From contig OU342630.1 of the NCBI GenBank assembly GCA_910589415.1, forward strand, positions 2,542,001 to 2,606,000: DNA of 64,000 nucleotides, written 5' to 3'. The first letter of the stretch is position 1, and each line of letters starts with the position of its first letter. Origin of the DNA: Malachius bipustulatus (Eukaryota > Arthropoda > Insecta > Coleoptera > Melyridae). The notes below the pieces were generated by a model. The model did not search any database. It had not been told where the DNA came from and was given only the letters and a program-made list of their open reading frames with translations. Positions 30,353 to 43,600 of this stretch are shown piece after piece. Both the position numbers and the translations under genes were made by a program.

Positions 30353-32234
30353 ATTAAAACATAATTACCGAATAGGTTTAATTTTTAGAAATAATTTTAT
30401 AAATTGTAGTGTAAACTACCTTTAAAAATTGAGATCCTGCGTCACGGTAACAAATCTGTAATGTAACAGGCCTAAAAATTCTGGATCCTGCGTCATGCGC
30501 AGTAAACTCAGTAATGTGGCCCCCAGACTGAATGGTTTTGAAAAAGAAGAACCCCTTTGACGTTTGAAAAGTCAACTGGTCTGTCATGAATGACTGTTTG
30601 GATCCCGCCCTGAATGATTGATTTGAATTTAAAGTTCTCCCTCCCTGATTTCAAATAAATGACCACATCACTTACTTACCGTTTGTAATCGTTTACCTTG
30701 GCTCGTGTCTGTAGTTTTGGCTCGTGATCTGTCTAGTTTTCACCTTGTTTGGGCCTTGTTGTTGTGTGCCTAGTAACCTTATTTTGGTTCGTTCGTAGCA
30801 AACGCTACGAAAATACTTTGAGAGAGTCTTTTGTTGAGAGATAGGAGATTTAATTTAAAAGACAGAGTTTCCCCTTTGAAATGAATTGATTTATTTACTT
30901 TTGAATTGATTTGAATGTTTAGTCTGTTTACCCAGTGATCCCGAAAAGGGTTTTCCTCCTAAGAAAGTTTATAGTCACGAGGAAAAAAAGAAAACCTAGT
31001 AAAAACAACCGACCTCGGACTTGCAAAGTGCCCAAAAATAAAATACAAAAACATACAATGAAAAACACACAACGAAACACATACAATGAAACGACGACAT
31101 GTTAGAATCAAGCATTTGCTTGGGCGTTGAGGGGTGAGAACTAAATCTCTTGTATTATGGTAACCTGTCATTTTAACGTTAGTCTTTGCGAACCGTTTAG
31201 TAAAGAAAATAAATAATAACACACACATAAATTAGACCTTGTTGATGCGGAAGCCTAATCGACTTTCTCAACACCCCGGACTAATGGAAAAGACGAAACA
31301 AAACACACATAAATTAGACCTTGTTGATGCGGAAGCCTCATCGACTTTCTCAACACCTCCGTGGACTAATACCAAATAAATAAAATCGATTCCAAAGGAC
31401 ATCCAACGTTAAAATGAGACATAACCTATACAACAGATTGAAGCGTCGTTGTCTGACGTTGCGATTCGTGAATCAAACCTGTAAAATCACATCGCCGTTT
31501 CATTTAGGATTTTACATAAAAATACACCAGGACAAAACATAAAATACAAGAGACACAACACATAATCGTCACCGTTTTGGTGCTAAATTGACATTGATAA
31601 ACAAATCTGTTATATTCAGGAAGACCACATTTTATCTTTCTATTTCAAGGACTCATACCTCCTGAAAAGGAAACAAGACACACAAAAATGCATAAAAACA
31701 AATAAATAGATCGGGCGAGTAAATCAATGGCAGCAATAGATAAATATAGGTCAGAGCATGTAAAATCAGTAGCAATAAATAAATAATAGGTCAGAGCAAG
31801 TAAAATCAGTAGCATCAAAATAAATATATAGTTTAGAGTCCAGGAAATATGAAATACAAAATGAGGCCAAACATATTATATAGCAGAGGCGTTATCGATC
31901 CGTAAAAAGACAGTCCTCGATAACAATTTAGAAAAGAAATTAAATTCATCTGTACGTGTGTCCACTCGCATTTCAAAACAATAAAATTTCAATTTAAATA
32001 AAATGATTAATGATCAAAAACGCAATGGCAATTAAGTTTGACGAAAATGACAAAGAAGTTAAAAATTCACCAGTAAAATGCAATCAAAGACATAATCAAA
32101 TTATACAGTGTGATCGTTTAAATAGTTTCATGAATAAAATGTAAATAAAATTGTTGAGAGCAGAAAAGAGTTTAAAATACAAAGAAAATGTGATCACTGC
32201 AAAATAAATTGTTTTTAGAGAAATGTGCTTGATC

Positions 32235-32237
<3 letters not shown>

Positions 32238-32292
<55 letters not shown>
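32238..32292. repeat. (AAT)n target microsatellite, left border of LINE array
   Basis: About 18 uninterrupted AAT units. The homologous place in copy 1 (19522-19541) has only about six, so the run expanded or was extended at insertion. Confidence 0.95.
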
Positions 32293-32293
<1 letters not shown>

Positions 32294-33250
32294 CCAGAAG
32301 GACCCAGAAGGAACTCCATGGGAGACACCCCCATGAGCTGAGCCAGAACCATGTCGACAAACAGGCGTCGAACAAGTGGCTTAGTTGTGGGAACCTTTTT
32401 GGGGAGACCGAAGGGTTCATGATTGCTATACAGGATCAAACAATAAATACTAAAAACTACAGAAAACATATACTCAAGGACACCACAATCACAGACGATA
32501 CATGCAGAAAATGTCATTTATCACAGGAAACAATACAACACATTACAGCTGGATGCAGAATACTTACACAAACCGACTATCTACATAGACACAACCAGGT
32601 GGCGAACATTATACATCAAAAACTCGCAGCTCAGTACAAACTCATCGACATGTATACACCATATTACAAATACAACCCGCAAACAGTATTAGAAAATAGC
32701 ACTCACAAATTATACTATGACAGAGCCATCATCACAGACAAAACAATTCATCATAACAGACCAGACATCACATTAATAGACAAAGAAAACAAAAATACAT
32801 ATATAATAGATATAGCGATACCCAATACACACAACTTGCAGAAAACGGACACCGAAAAACATACAAAATACATAGATCTAGCACAGGAGGTGCGGCGCCT
32901 CTGGAGGATGGACAGGGTAGTCATCGTACCGATAGTCTTGTCCTCTACAGGGGTTGTACCATATACACTACATAAAAGCTTACAGGTACTCAAAATGCAC
33001 AAAAATACGTACATAGAATTACAGAAAGCCACAATAATAAGTACATGTCACATCGTTAGAAAATTTCTGTACGCAGACATACAAATAGATGAACATCCGA
33101 CACATTTAACAGAATTGACACAACACACAAGCTAAACACATGTAGTAGAACTTCTATGGCGACCTTGTCTTGGTGATAGCCCGACATGGTTGCTTGCCGC
33201 CGGGAGATGAGACCCGAGATGCTACATATATGCAGAAATAATAATAATAA
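32288..33250 (+). mobile_element. R4/Dong-like LINE copy A (5'-truncated)
   Basis: The copy starts abruptly after the AAT run with ACCCAGAAGGACCCAGAAGG, an 10-bp duplication at the 5' junction. It is open from 32293 to the stop at 33133-33135. It encodes only the C-terminal part: the CCHC knuckle (CRKC...H...C) and restriction-like endonuclease (RPDI...IDIAIP). It ends with a short 3' UTR and AAT units. Sequence is nearly identical to copies B and E. Confidence 0.88.
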
Positions 33251-33251
33251 T

Positions 33252-36200
33252 CCCGCAGGGGTATCTCACTGAGATATTTGGGGAGTGACGACCCCACGGA
33301 CCCGAGTTACCTGGCAGTAGGTTTAAAATGCAACCTGCCTCGGCAGAGTAATGGAAAGAAGAAATAATAAAACCCATACCGGCTCGGACGTCGCCCGGGT
33401 TAACAAGGTCCGCGTTCGTGAGTTAGGCAGAGGCTCAAGTTCGCAAAATCGGCTACAGTCTCCCTTGGCAACCGGTGGTGAAAGCAGCGCCGGCCCAAGT
33501 GTGGTTACTGCAATGCCCCCACTAGTGGGGAGGTCTGGGCCAGCCCACCAAGCCCAACTCGACCCTGGTGTTTCTACTGGACTCCAACCGGAGACCACCA
33601 AGGCGGGAAAACAAAGGGTGCGCATGAAGTGGACGAATGAAATGAACAGCTTTATTATGCGCACCTATTACACAGTCACAAAACTTGAAACAGACAAAAC
33701 ACAATACAGACAAATATTACACCAAGAATTCACAAAACAGTACCGAAACGCACAGGTCACGGAGCAGAGGATAGCTGACCAGCGAAGAGCAATCGTAGCA
33801 CGTAACCTCATTCCGCAGACAACACTCGAGAACATTAAACAGCAGGTTGCTCAAGAGTTGCAACAACGGGAAAATACTACAAATACGCAGATAGAAGAAA
33901 CCGCAAGTACACCTCAGGAAGACAACAGAGATACAACATTAGCATACAGCCTCACGGAAGAAACAATAAATACACAGGAGACCATGGACACTGAGCTTGT
34001 TGAGGCCCTTGAGAACTCATTGCAAACAGCATTGTTACAATTCACAGGAACGGACCCAGCAAAAAGACACAAAATACCCAAGATACATACATCATTTAAA
34101 CTCGAAAAAACTCTTCAATACATGAATAAGTATATACTCCCACAACATATACGGGAAGATTCCACACTGACAGATACACACACACTGATATATACTGCAG
34201 CAGTAGCGGTAGTTAGGTATCATGGCCTAAAAACAAGACCTCAGGACTCGCAGACACAACATAAACAAAACAAACCGGCCTGGGAGCGTCGGCTTGAATC
34301 GCAGTAGATGAAATTCGACGAAATCTGGGCCGACTCACACAATATCTACAAAATAATAGATCCAAAACACTGATGAAGCATATGCACCACATTTTCAAGA
34401 CAGTAAAAACTCACACAAAACATGAACATCATAACCAACACATCACTGAATACATGGACACCTTAAAACAGAAACTTGCAGCCAAAACGCAAAGACTACG
34501 TAGATACAGAACATGCACTCAGCGAAAACAACACAACAAACAGTTTACAGAAAACGAAAAAATATTCTATAGAAACATGAATCAAAATAGTTCACAGAAA
34601 AATAACTATGAAACACCCACGAGAGAAGAACTCACACGATACTGGTCGTCCCTTTGGTCCAATCCGGTCCAGCATAGCAAGGACGCGAGTTGGATCAGAG
34701 ATGAGGAAAAACGTACACAAAACATCACAGACATGCAATTCAGCGAGATTACACCACGAGACATAAGCGATACAATCAAAAACATTCATAACTGGAAGGC
34801 ACCCGGGATAGACAACATCCATAACTTCTGGTACAAGAAGTTCACATGCCTACATCCGAAACTGGCCACACATTTTACAGATATCCTCAATAATCCGCAG
34901 AACACACCTGCATTCTTTACACAGGGCATCACATATATGATGCCAAAAAACAATAATACAGAAAACCCTACACAATACAGACCAATAACATGTCTCCCAA
35001 CAATTTACAAAATTCTGACTTCAAACATAACAAACAAAATATACTCTCATCTGGAAAACAATAACGCATTCACAGAACAGCAGAAGGGATGCCGCAGAAA
35101 CCACATGGGATGCAAGGAACAACTCCTTATCGACTCAGTGGTTCTGCGTCAGGCACATAGACAACATAGACAATTAAACATGGCATACATAGATTACAAA
35201 AAAGCATTTGACAGCACACCACATACTTGGCTGATACACATATTAAACATTTACAAAATTCACCCCACGCTCATCGCCTTCCTCGAGAACATTATGACAC
35301 ACTGGAGAACTACACTACGTCTTACGCTCAATAAAACAACTATAACTACAGAAGAAATACCTATACGTCGAGGCATATTCCAGGGGGACTCATTGAGTCC
35401 ACTGTGGTTTTGCCTTGCCTTGAATCCACTCTCAAACATGCTGAATAATTCAAATTATGGATTCAACATCAGAGACAACAAAACAACACACTATACTCTG
35501 TCGCATCTGCTATACATGGATGATATAAAATTATACGCATCCACACAAACACAGCTGCAACATCTGCTGAAAATTACACACACATTCTCACAGGACATAC
35601 ATATGGAGTTTGGGTTGGAGAAATGTAAAACTCTCAACCTCGAAAAGGGAACCCTGGTGGCAGGTGAATTCGCTCTTGAAAATGGCGACAAGATTGAATC
35701 CATGGAAGAGGGCGAGGTCTATAAATATCTTGGTTTCCAGCAGGCCAAGCTCACAGAACATACACAAATAAAACAAACACTAAGAAAAACATACATAAAC
35801 AGACTAAACCAAATATTAAAAACAAAACTGAATGCCAAAAACACAATAAAAGCAATAAACACATACGCTGTACCGACACTGACATACTCGTTTGGAGTTA
35901 TACAATGGACACAGACAGACTTAGAAGACCTCCAGAGGAAAACCCGGACAACACTCACAAGACACAAACAACATCATCCTAAATCAGCCACAGAAAGGCT
36001 GACTCTACCTAGAGAGATGGGGGGAAGAGGCCTTATTGACATACCCAATCTGCACCACAAACAGATAAATAATCTTCGAGAGTTCTTTCACGCAAAACAA
36101 ACCACGTCCAAACTACACAAAGCCGTAAATATCGCAGACAGAAACAACACACCTTTCAACCTACATAACAAAAACTTGGAGCTACACATAACAGATAATA

Positions 36201-37165
36201 ATACAAAACAGCAGTCGTGGACCCAGAAGGAACTCCATGGGAGACACCCCCATGAGCTGAGCCAGAACCATGTCGACAAACAGGCGTCGAACAAGTGGCT
36301 TAGTTGTGGGAACCTTTTTGGGGAGACCGAAGGGTTCATGATTGCTATACAGGATCAAACAATAAATACTAAAAACTACAGAAAACATATACTCAAGGAC
36401 ACCACAATCACAGACGATACATGCAGAAAATGTCATTTATCACAGGAAACAATACAACACATTACAGCTGGATGCAGGATACTTACACAAACCGACTATC
36501 TACATAGACACAACCAGGTGGCGAACATTATACATCAAAAACTCGCAGCTCAGTACAAACTCATCGACATGTATACACCATATTACAAATACAACCCGCA
36601 AACAGTATTAGAAAATAGCACTCACAAATTATACTATGACAGAGCCATCATCACAGATAAAACAATTCATCATAACAGACCAGACATCACATTAATAGAC
36701 AAAGAAAACAAAAATACATATATAATAGATATAGCGATACCCAATACACACAACTTGCAGAAAACGGACACCGAAAAACATACAAAATACATAGATCTAG
36801 CACAGGAGGTGCGGCGCCTCTGGAGGATGGACAGGGTAGTCATCGTACCGATAGTCTTGTCCTCTACAGGGGTTGTACCATATACACTACATAAAAGCTT
36901 ACAGACACTCAAAATGCACAAAAATACGTACATAGAACTACAGAAAGCCACAATAATAAGTACATGTCACATCGTTAGAAAATTTCTGTACGCAGACATA
37001 CAAATAGATGAACATCCGACACATTTAACAGAATTGACACAACACACAAACTAAACACATGTAGTAGAACTTCTATGGCGACCTTGTCTTGGTGATAGCC
37101 CGACATGGTTGCTTGCCGCCGGGAGATGAGACCCGAGATGCTACATATATGCAGAAGAAAGAAAT
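33252..37165 (+). mobile_element. R4/Dong-like LINE copy B (full length)
   Basis: The 5' end CCCGCAGGGGTATCTCACTG is shared exactly with copy E, so it is the true element start. It has about 100 bp of 5' UTR, one long coding region broken by one frameshift, a 3' UTR ending GATGCTACATATATGCAG, and AAT units. It lies head-to-tail with its neighbours on the plus strand. Confidence 0.9.
33351..37054 (+). pseudogene. R4/Dong-like polyprotein, frameshifted (copy B)
   Basis: The first frame (33351-34307, 318 codons) starts MERRNNKTHTG. It carries the N-terminal domain around KWTNEMNSFIMRTYY and VTEQRIADQRRAIV, a Myb-like DNA-binding pattern typical of this class. A one-base loss near 34303 (CAGTAGATG where copy E has CAGATAGACG) creates a stop. 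The second frame (to 37054) encodes reverse transcriptase with motif A (YIDYKKAFDS), motif B (GIFQGDSLSPLWFCLALNPL) and motif C (YMDD). It then encodes the CCHC knuckle and the PD-(D/E)xK endonuclease that cuts the target. Apart from this shift the gene looks intact, so the damage is recent. Confidence 0.9.
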
Positions 37166-37199
37166 AATAATAATAATAATAAATGAAATAATAAATAAA

Positions 37200-38560
37200 T
37201 CAAATGAATCACACGGCATTGAAAGCGGAATTCAGGAAGAAATATGAAAACAGAGTAACAAAACTCCTTAACACAAAACTAAATTCAAAAAACCTTATAA
37301 TGGCTATAAACACCTGGGCGGTCCCGGTACTGATCTATACATTTGGAATCTTAAAATACAGTGACACAGATCTCAGAGAATTGGATAGACTCACTCGACG
37401 ATTGTTAACTAAGTTCAGGTGTCATCATCCACATTCAGCGGTCGAGAGATTATATTTACCTAGACGACAAGGAGGAAGAGGCCTTATTAATATTTACAAT
37501 CTTTGCAGAAAACAGGAGCTTGCATTGAGAGAATATTTCCTCGCTTCAGAAGATCCTTTGGTGCAAGCTGCGGCGAGAAGGGATATAGGATATACACAGC
37601 TTGATCTTGTCAAGGGTGCGAGACAAATCACATTGAATGGTGAGACCGAAAGGCAGACCTTATGGCAGCAGAAAGTACTTCACGGCAAATACCCTAAGGT
37701 TCTCAATAGTGTAACGATAGACAAGGAGGGGTCGTTGAAATGGTTGAATAAAGCCAATTTATATCCAGAAACAGAAGGTTTTATTGTTGCAATACAGGAT
37801 TCCATCATGCATACACGTAATTATGAAAAGCATATATTAAAGTTTCCGGTCCAAGATGTATGCAGAAAGTGTGACACACAAAACGAGACAATTGAGCACA
37901 TAACAGCAGGGTGTCCAGTTCTCTCCAATAATGCATATCTATGTAGGCATAATCAGGTAGCGAAGCTAATCCACAGTCAGTTGGCACTGAAACATGAATT
38001 AATTAGAAACCCAGAACCATACTATAAATATACACCAGCGCCTGTGCTGGAGTCACGTGAAAAGCTGTTATATTGGGATCGACCTATAATTACCGATAAA
38101 ACGGTCGATTTTAATCGCCCTGACATACTGTTTATAGATAAAAAAAGAGAACATGGAGTGATAATAGACATAGCTTGCCCACTATCCTCCAACATAGAAA
38201 AAACAGAAACTGAAAAAATTAGAAAGTATGAAAATCTTGCGATAGAGGTTAAACGCATATGGGGATTGAAAAACATCAATATAGTACCTATAGTCATCTC
38301 CGTCACTGGCATGATATCCAGAAACTTCCACAACCACCTGAAGAAAATCGATTTATCGAGCGGACTCTTAATTACCATCCAAAAGGCAGTAATTCTTCAA
38401 ACATGCCATATAGTCCGAAAATTCTTGTCCTTGGGATAGGATGAAGTTCTTCCCCAAGGAATAGAGATATTGTGTGTATATGTGTACCTATATCTTGTAT
38501 TGTATAGACCCAGTGTAAAAACTGAGAAAGATAGATAAATAATAATAATAATAATAATTA
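37200..38560 (+). mobile_element. R4/Dong-like LINE copy C (second lineage, 5'-truncated)
   Basis: An intact 411-codon frame (37204-38439) encodes the region after the reverse transcriptase core. It has the connection domain (INTWAVPVLIYTFGIL), the CCHC knuckle (CRKCDTQNETIEHITAGC) and the endonuclease (NRPDILFIDKK...IDIACP). The same order occurs in copy B but the sequence is strongly diverged, so this is a different family with the same target preference. It ends in (AAT)n after GATAGATAAATAAT. The 5' end sits directly on an AAT-rich spacer. Confidence 0.87.
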
Positions 38561-38569
38561 AAAATTAAA

Positions 38570-40503
38570 AAGAAGAATCTCTCATGTTGTTACGTGGACT
38601 ATCAGAAAGCATACGATAGCGTCCCGCATTCGTGGCTATTAAAAGTCTTAGAACTATATAAGGTGCATCCAAATATAAAACGATTGCTGGAACAACTGAT
38701 GAAGACATGGAGAACAGTGATCCAACTTACTACAAAGGCAGGACATATCAGAACCATGGAAATCAAAATTAACCGGGGAATTTACCAAGGAGACTCTTTG
38801 AGCCCGTTATGGTTTTGCCTTGCCTTAAACCCATTATCAGGAATAATTAACAGGACAAACATCGGTTACACGTTGAAGAGCAATGAACAGCGGTACACTA
38901 TATCACACCAGCTATACATGGATGACCTTAAATTGTACGCACCAAATCATAATCAACTAAGCGAGCTTATCATGTTGGTGCAAATGTTTTCAAAAGATAT
39001 CAACATGAAATTCGGCCTAGATAAGTGCAAAACGATAAACATAGAGAAAGGGAAAATTAGAGCCCAAGGAATTGAATTGGGAAATGGAGAGAGGATAGGT
39101 TCAATGACAGAAGAGGATGTTTACAAGTACCTAGGTTATGAGCAAGCTAAACTAGTAGAACATACTAAAATCAAAGAAAAACTGCTTGCAGAATACTTAC
39201 AAAGAGTCAGAAAGATTTGTCAAACACAACTCAATAGTAAACATTTGTTCAAAGCCCTTAACACGTGGGCTGTACCATTGCTAACATACTCATTTGGTGT
39301 TATAGCATGGACAGAAACGGACCTTGAAAATATCATGAGAAAAACAAGAATTGAATTGACAAAACATAGAAAACATCATCCAAAATCGAGCACAATTCGT
39401 ATGACGCTGAAAAGAGAAGAAGGAGGAAGGGGTTTGGTTGATGTTAAAAACCTGCACAACCATCAAATTAAGCTCTTGAGAACATATTTCCTCCAGACAA
39501 GATCCACATCGCCTCTACATCAGTGCATAAGCAAAACAGACAGTAAATATACGCCCCTCAATCTGGCAAGTGAAAGAACGCAGCGGAATGAAGAAACAGG
39601 AAGCAGTGAGGAAAAGAACCGCGAGTGGCGCAGTAAAGCCCTTCACGGGAGACACCCCCATGATCTTGATAAACCTTTTGTTGATAAACAAGCGTCAAAC
39701 GCGTGGTTAAAGGCTGGGGAGCTGTACCCTGAGACAGAGGGTTTTATGTTGGCGATTCAAGACCAAGTGGTGAAGACGAGGAACTACTTGAGACACATCA
39801 TCAAAGACCCTAATATAGCTGATGAGCGATGTAGAAAATGTGGGGAAAAGCCTGAGACAATTCAGCATATCACAGCAGCGTGCAGCTTACTTGCCCAGAG
39901 TGACTATCTACACCGACACAATCAAGTAGCGTTAATCATTCACCAGGAAATATGCTACAGACTAGGAGTTCTTACAGATCACCCTAGAACACCATACTAT
40001 AAGTATGAGCCAAAAACTGTCGTCGAAACAGAACGGTACACCATTTACTATGACAGGTCCATTATCACTGACCGTTGTGTACCATTTAACAAACCGGACA
40101 TTGTTGTTAGAGATAGGCAGAAGCAGGAAGCCATCATAGCGGACATTGCCATTCCAAACACCCACAATATTCTTACCACTATCGCAGAGAAGAAACGCAA
40201 GTACACTGAAGTGGCGGATGAATTAAAAAAGATGTGGAACCTAAATAAAGTCACTGTAGTTCCGGTTGTCATCTCTGCCACAGGGGTTGTACCAAAGGAA
40301 CTTCACAGGAGCTTAGACATATTGGGTATACGAACTCCTGCTTTCATTGTGATGCAGAAGGCTGTCATACTTAACACCACCAGAATAGTAAGAAGATTCT
40401 TAAGTCAAGAGTAGATGGGAGTGCTTGGTGAAAACCCGTACCCCATTTAGATCATTAACCAGGAGACCTGAGAATAGTGTGAATAATAATAATAATAATA
40501 ATA
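38570..40503 (+). mobile_element. R4/Dong-like LINE copy D (third lineage, 5'-truncated)
   Basis: The frame is open through 40414 and starts at motif A of the reverse transcriptase (CCYVDYQKAYDS). It continues with motif B (GIYQGDSLSPLWFCLALNPL), motif C (YMDDLKLYA), the connection domain, CCHC knuckle (CRKCGEKPETIQHITAAC) and endonuclease (NKPDIVVRDR...ADIAIP). About 600 codons are intact without a stop. It is diverged from copies B and C. The tail is (AAT)n, directly followed by copy E. Confidence 0.88.
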
Positions 40504-40604
40504 AGCCCGCAGGGGTATCTCACTGAGATATTTGGGGAGTGACGACCCCACGGACCCGAGTTACCTGGCAGTAGGTTTAAAATGCAACCTGCCTCAGCAG
40601 AGCA

Positions 40605-43600
40605 ATGGAAAGAAGAAATAATAAAACCCATACCGGCTCGGACGTCGCCCGGGTTAACAAGGTCCGCGTTCGTGAGTTAGGCAGAGGCTCAAGTTCGCAA
40701 AATCGGCTACAGTCTCCCTTGGCAACCGGTGGTGAAAGCAGCGCCGGCCCAAGTGTGGTTACTGCAATGCCCCCACTAGTGGGGAGGTCTGGGCCAGCCC
40801 ACCAAGCCCAACTCGACCCTGGTGTTTCTACTGGACTCCAACCGGAGACCACCAAGGCGGGAAAACAGAGGGTGCGCATGAAGTGGACGAATGAAATGAA
40901 CAGCTTTATTATGCGCACCTATTACACAGTCACAAAACTTGAAACAGACAAAACACAATACAGACAAATATTACACCAAGAATTCACAAAACAGTACCCA
41001 AACGCACAGGTCACGGAGCAGAGGATAGCTGACCAGCGAAGAGCAATCGTAGCACGTAACCTCATTCCGCAGACAACACTCGAGAACATTAAACAGCAGG
41101 TTGCTCAAGAGTTGCAACAACGGGAAAATACTACAAATACGCAGATAGAAGAAACCGCAAGTACACCTCAGGAAGACAACAGAGATACAACATTAGCATA
41201 CAGCCTCACGGAAGAAACAATAAATACACAGGAGACCATGGACACTGAGCTTGTTGAAGCCCTTGAGAACTCATTGCAAACAGCATTGTTACAATTCACA
41301 GGAACGGGCCCAGCAAAAAGACACAAAATACCCAAGATACATACATCATCTAAACTCGAAAAAACTCTTCAATACATGAATAAGTATATACTCCCACAAC
41401 ATATACGGGAAGATTCCACACTAACAGATACACACACACTGATATATACTGCAGCAGTAGCGGTAGTTAGGTATCATGGCCTAAAAACAAGACCTCAGGA
41501 CTCGCAGACACAACATAAACAAAACAAACCGGCCTGGGAGCGTCGGCTTGAATCGCAGATAGACGAAATTCGACGAAATCTGGGCCGACTCACACAATAT
41601 CTACAAAATAATAGATCCAAAACACTGATGAAGCATATGCACCACATTTTCAAGACAGTAAAAACTCACACAAAACATGAACATCATAACCAACACATCA
41701 CTGAATACATGGACACCTTAAAACAGAAACTTGCAGCCAAAACGCAAAGACTACGTAGATACAGAACATGCACTCAGCGAAAACAACACAACAAACAGTT
41801 TACAGAAAACGAAAAAATATTCTATAGAAACATGAATCAAAATAGTTCACAGAAAAATAACTATGAAACACCCACGAGAGAAGAACTCACACGATACTGG
41901 TCGTCCCTTTGGTCCAATCCGGTCCAGCATAGCAAGGACGCGAGTTGGATCAGAGAGGAGGAAAAACATACACAAAACATCACAGACATGCAATTCAGCG
42001 AGATTACACCACGAGACATAAGCGATACAATCAAAAACATTCATAACTGGAAGGCACCCGGGATAGACAACATCCATAACTTCTGGTACAAGAAGTTCAC
42101 ATGCCTACATCCGAAACTGGCCACACATTTTACAGATATCCTCAATAATCCGCAGAACACACCTGCATTCTTTACACAGGGCATCACATATATGATGCCA
42201 AAAAACAATAATACAGAAAACCCTACACAATACAGACCAATAACATGTCTCCCAACAATTTACAAAATTCTGACTTCAAACATAACAAACAAAATATACT
42301 CTCATCTGGAACACAATAACGCATTTACAGAACAGCAGAAGGGATGCCGCAGAAGCCACATGGGATGCAAGGAACAACTCCTTATCGACTCAGTGGTTCT
42401 GCGTCAGGCACATAGACAACATAGACAATTAAACATGGCATACATAGATTACAAAAAAGCATTTGACAGCACACCACATACTTGGCTGATACACACATTA
42501 AACATTTACAAAATTCACCCCACGCTCATCGCCTTCCTCGAGAACATTATGACACACTGGAGAACTACACTACGTCTTACGCTCAATAAAACAACTATAA
42601 CTACAGAAGAAATACCTATACGTCGAGGCATATTCCAGGGGGACTCATTGAGTTCACTGTGGTTTTGCCTTGCCTTGAATCCACTCTCAAACATGCTGAA
42701 TAATTCAAATTATGGATTCAACATCAGAGACAACAAAACAACACACTATACTCTGTCGCATCTGCTATACATGGATGATATAAAATTATACGCATCCACA
42801 CAAACACAGCTGCAACATCTGCTGAAAATTACACACACATTCTCACAGGACATACATATGGAGTTTGCCGGGAGATGCCGCCGGGAGATGAGACCCGAGA
42901 TGCTACATATATGCAGAAGAAATAATAATAATAATAATAATAATGTGTTGGATAAATGTAAAACTCTCAACATCGAAAAAGGAACCCTGGTGGCAGGTGA
43001 ATTCGCTCTTGAAAATGGCGACAAGATTGAATCCATGGAAGAGGGCGAGGTCTATAAATATCTTGGTTTCCAGCAGGCCAAGCTCACAGAACATACACAA
43101 ATAAAACAAACACTAAGAAAAACATACATAAACAGACTAAACCAAATATTAAAAACAAAACTAAATGCCAAAAACACAATAAAAACAATAAACACATACG
43201 CTGTACCGACACTGACATACTCGTTTGGAGTCATACAATGGACACAGACAGACTTAGAAGACCTCCAGAGGAAAACCCGAACAACACTCACAAGACACAA
43301 ACAACATCATCCTAAATCAGCCACAGAAAGGCTAACTCTACCTAGAGAGATGGGGGGAAGAGGCCTCATTGACATACCCAATCTGCACCACAAACAGATA
43401 AATAATCTTCGAGAGTTCTTTCACGCAAAACAAACCACGTCCAAACTACACAAAGCCATAAATATCGCAGACAGAAACAACACACCTTTAAACCTACATA
43501 ACAAAAACTTGGAGCTACACATAACAGATAATAATACAAAACAACAGTCGTGGACCCAGAAGGAACTCCATGGGAGACACCCCCATGAGCTGAGCCAGAA

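Noticed and set aside
32172..32520. Poly-Leu and poly-Tyr minus-strand frames
   Set aside because: They arise from translating the (AAT)n tract and the antisense of the LINE coding region.
36088..36436. Repeated minus-strand hydrophobic frames in every LINE copy
   Set aside because: They are antisense shadows of the knuckle and endonuclease coding region.
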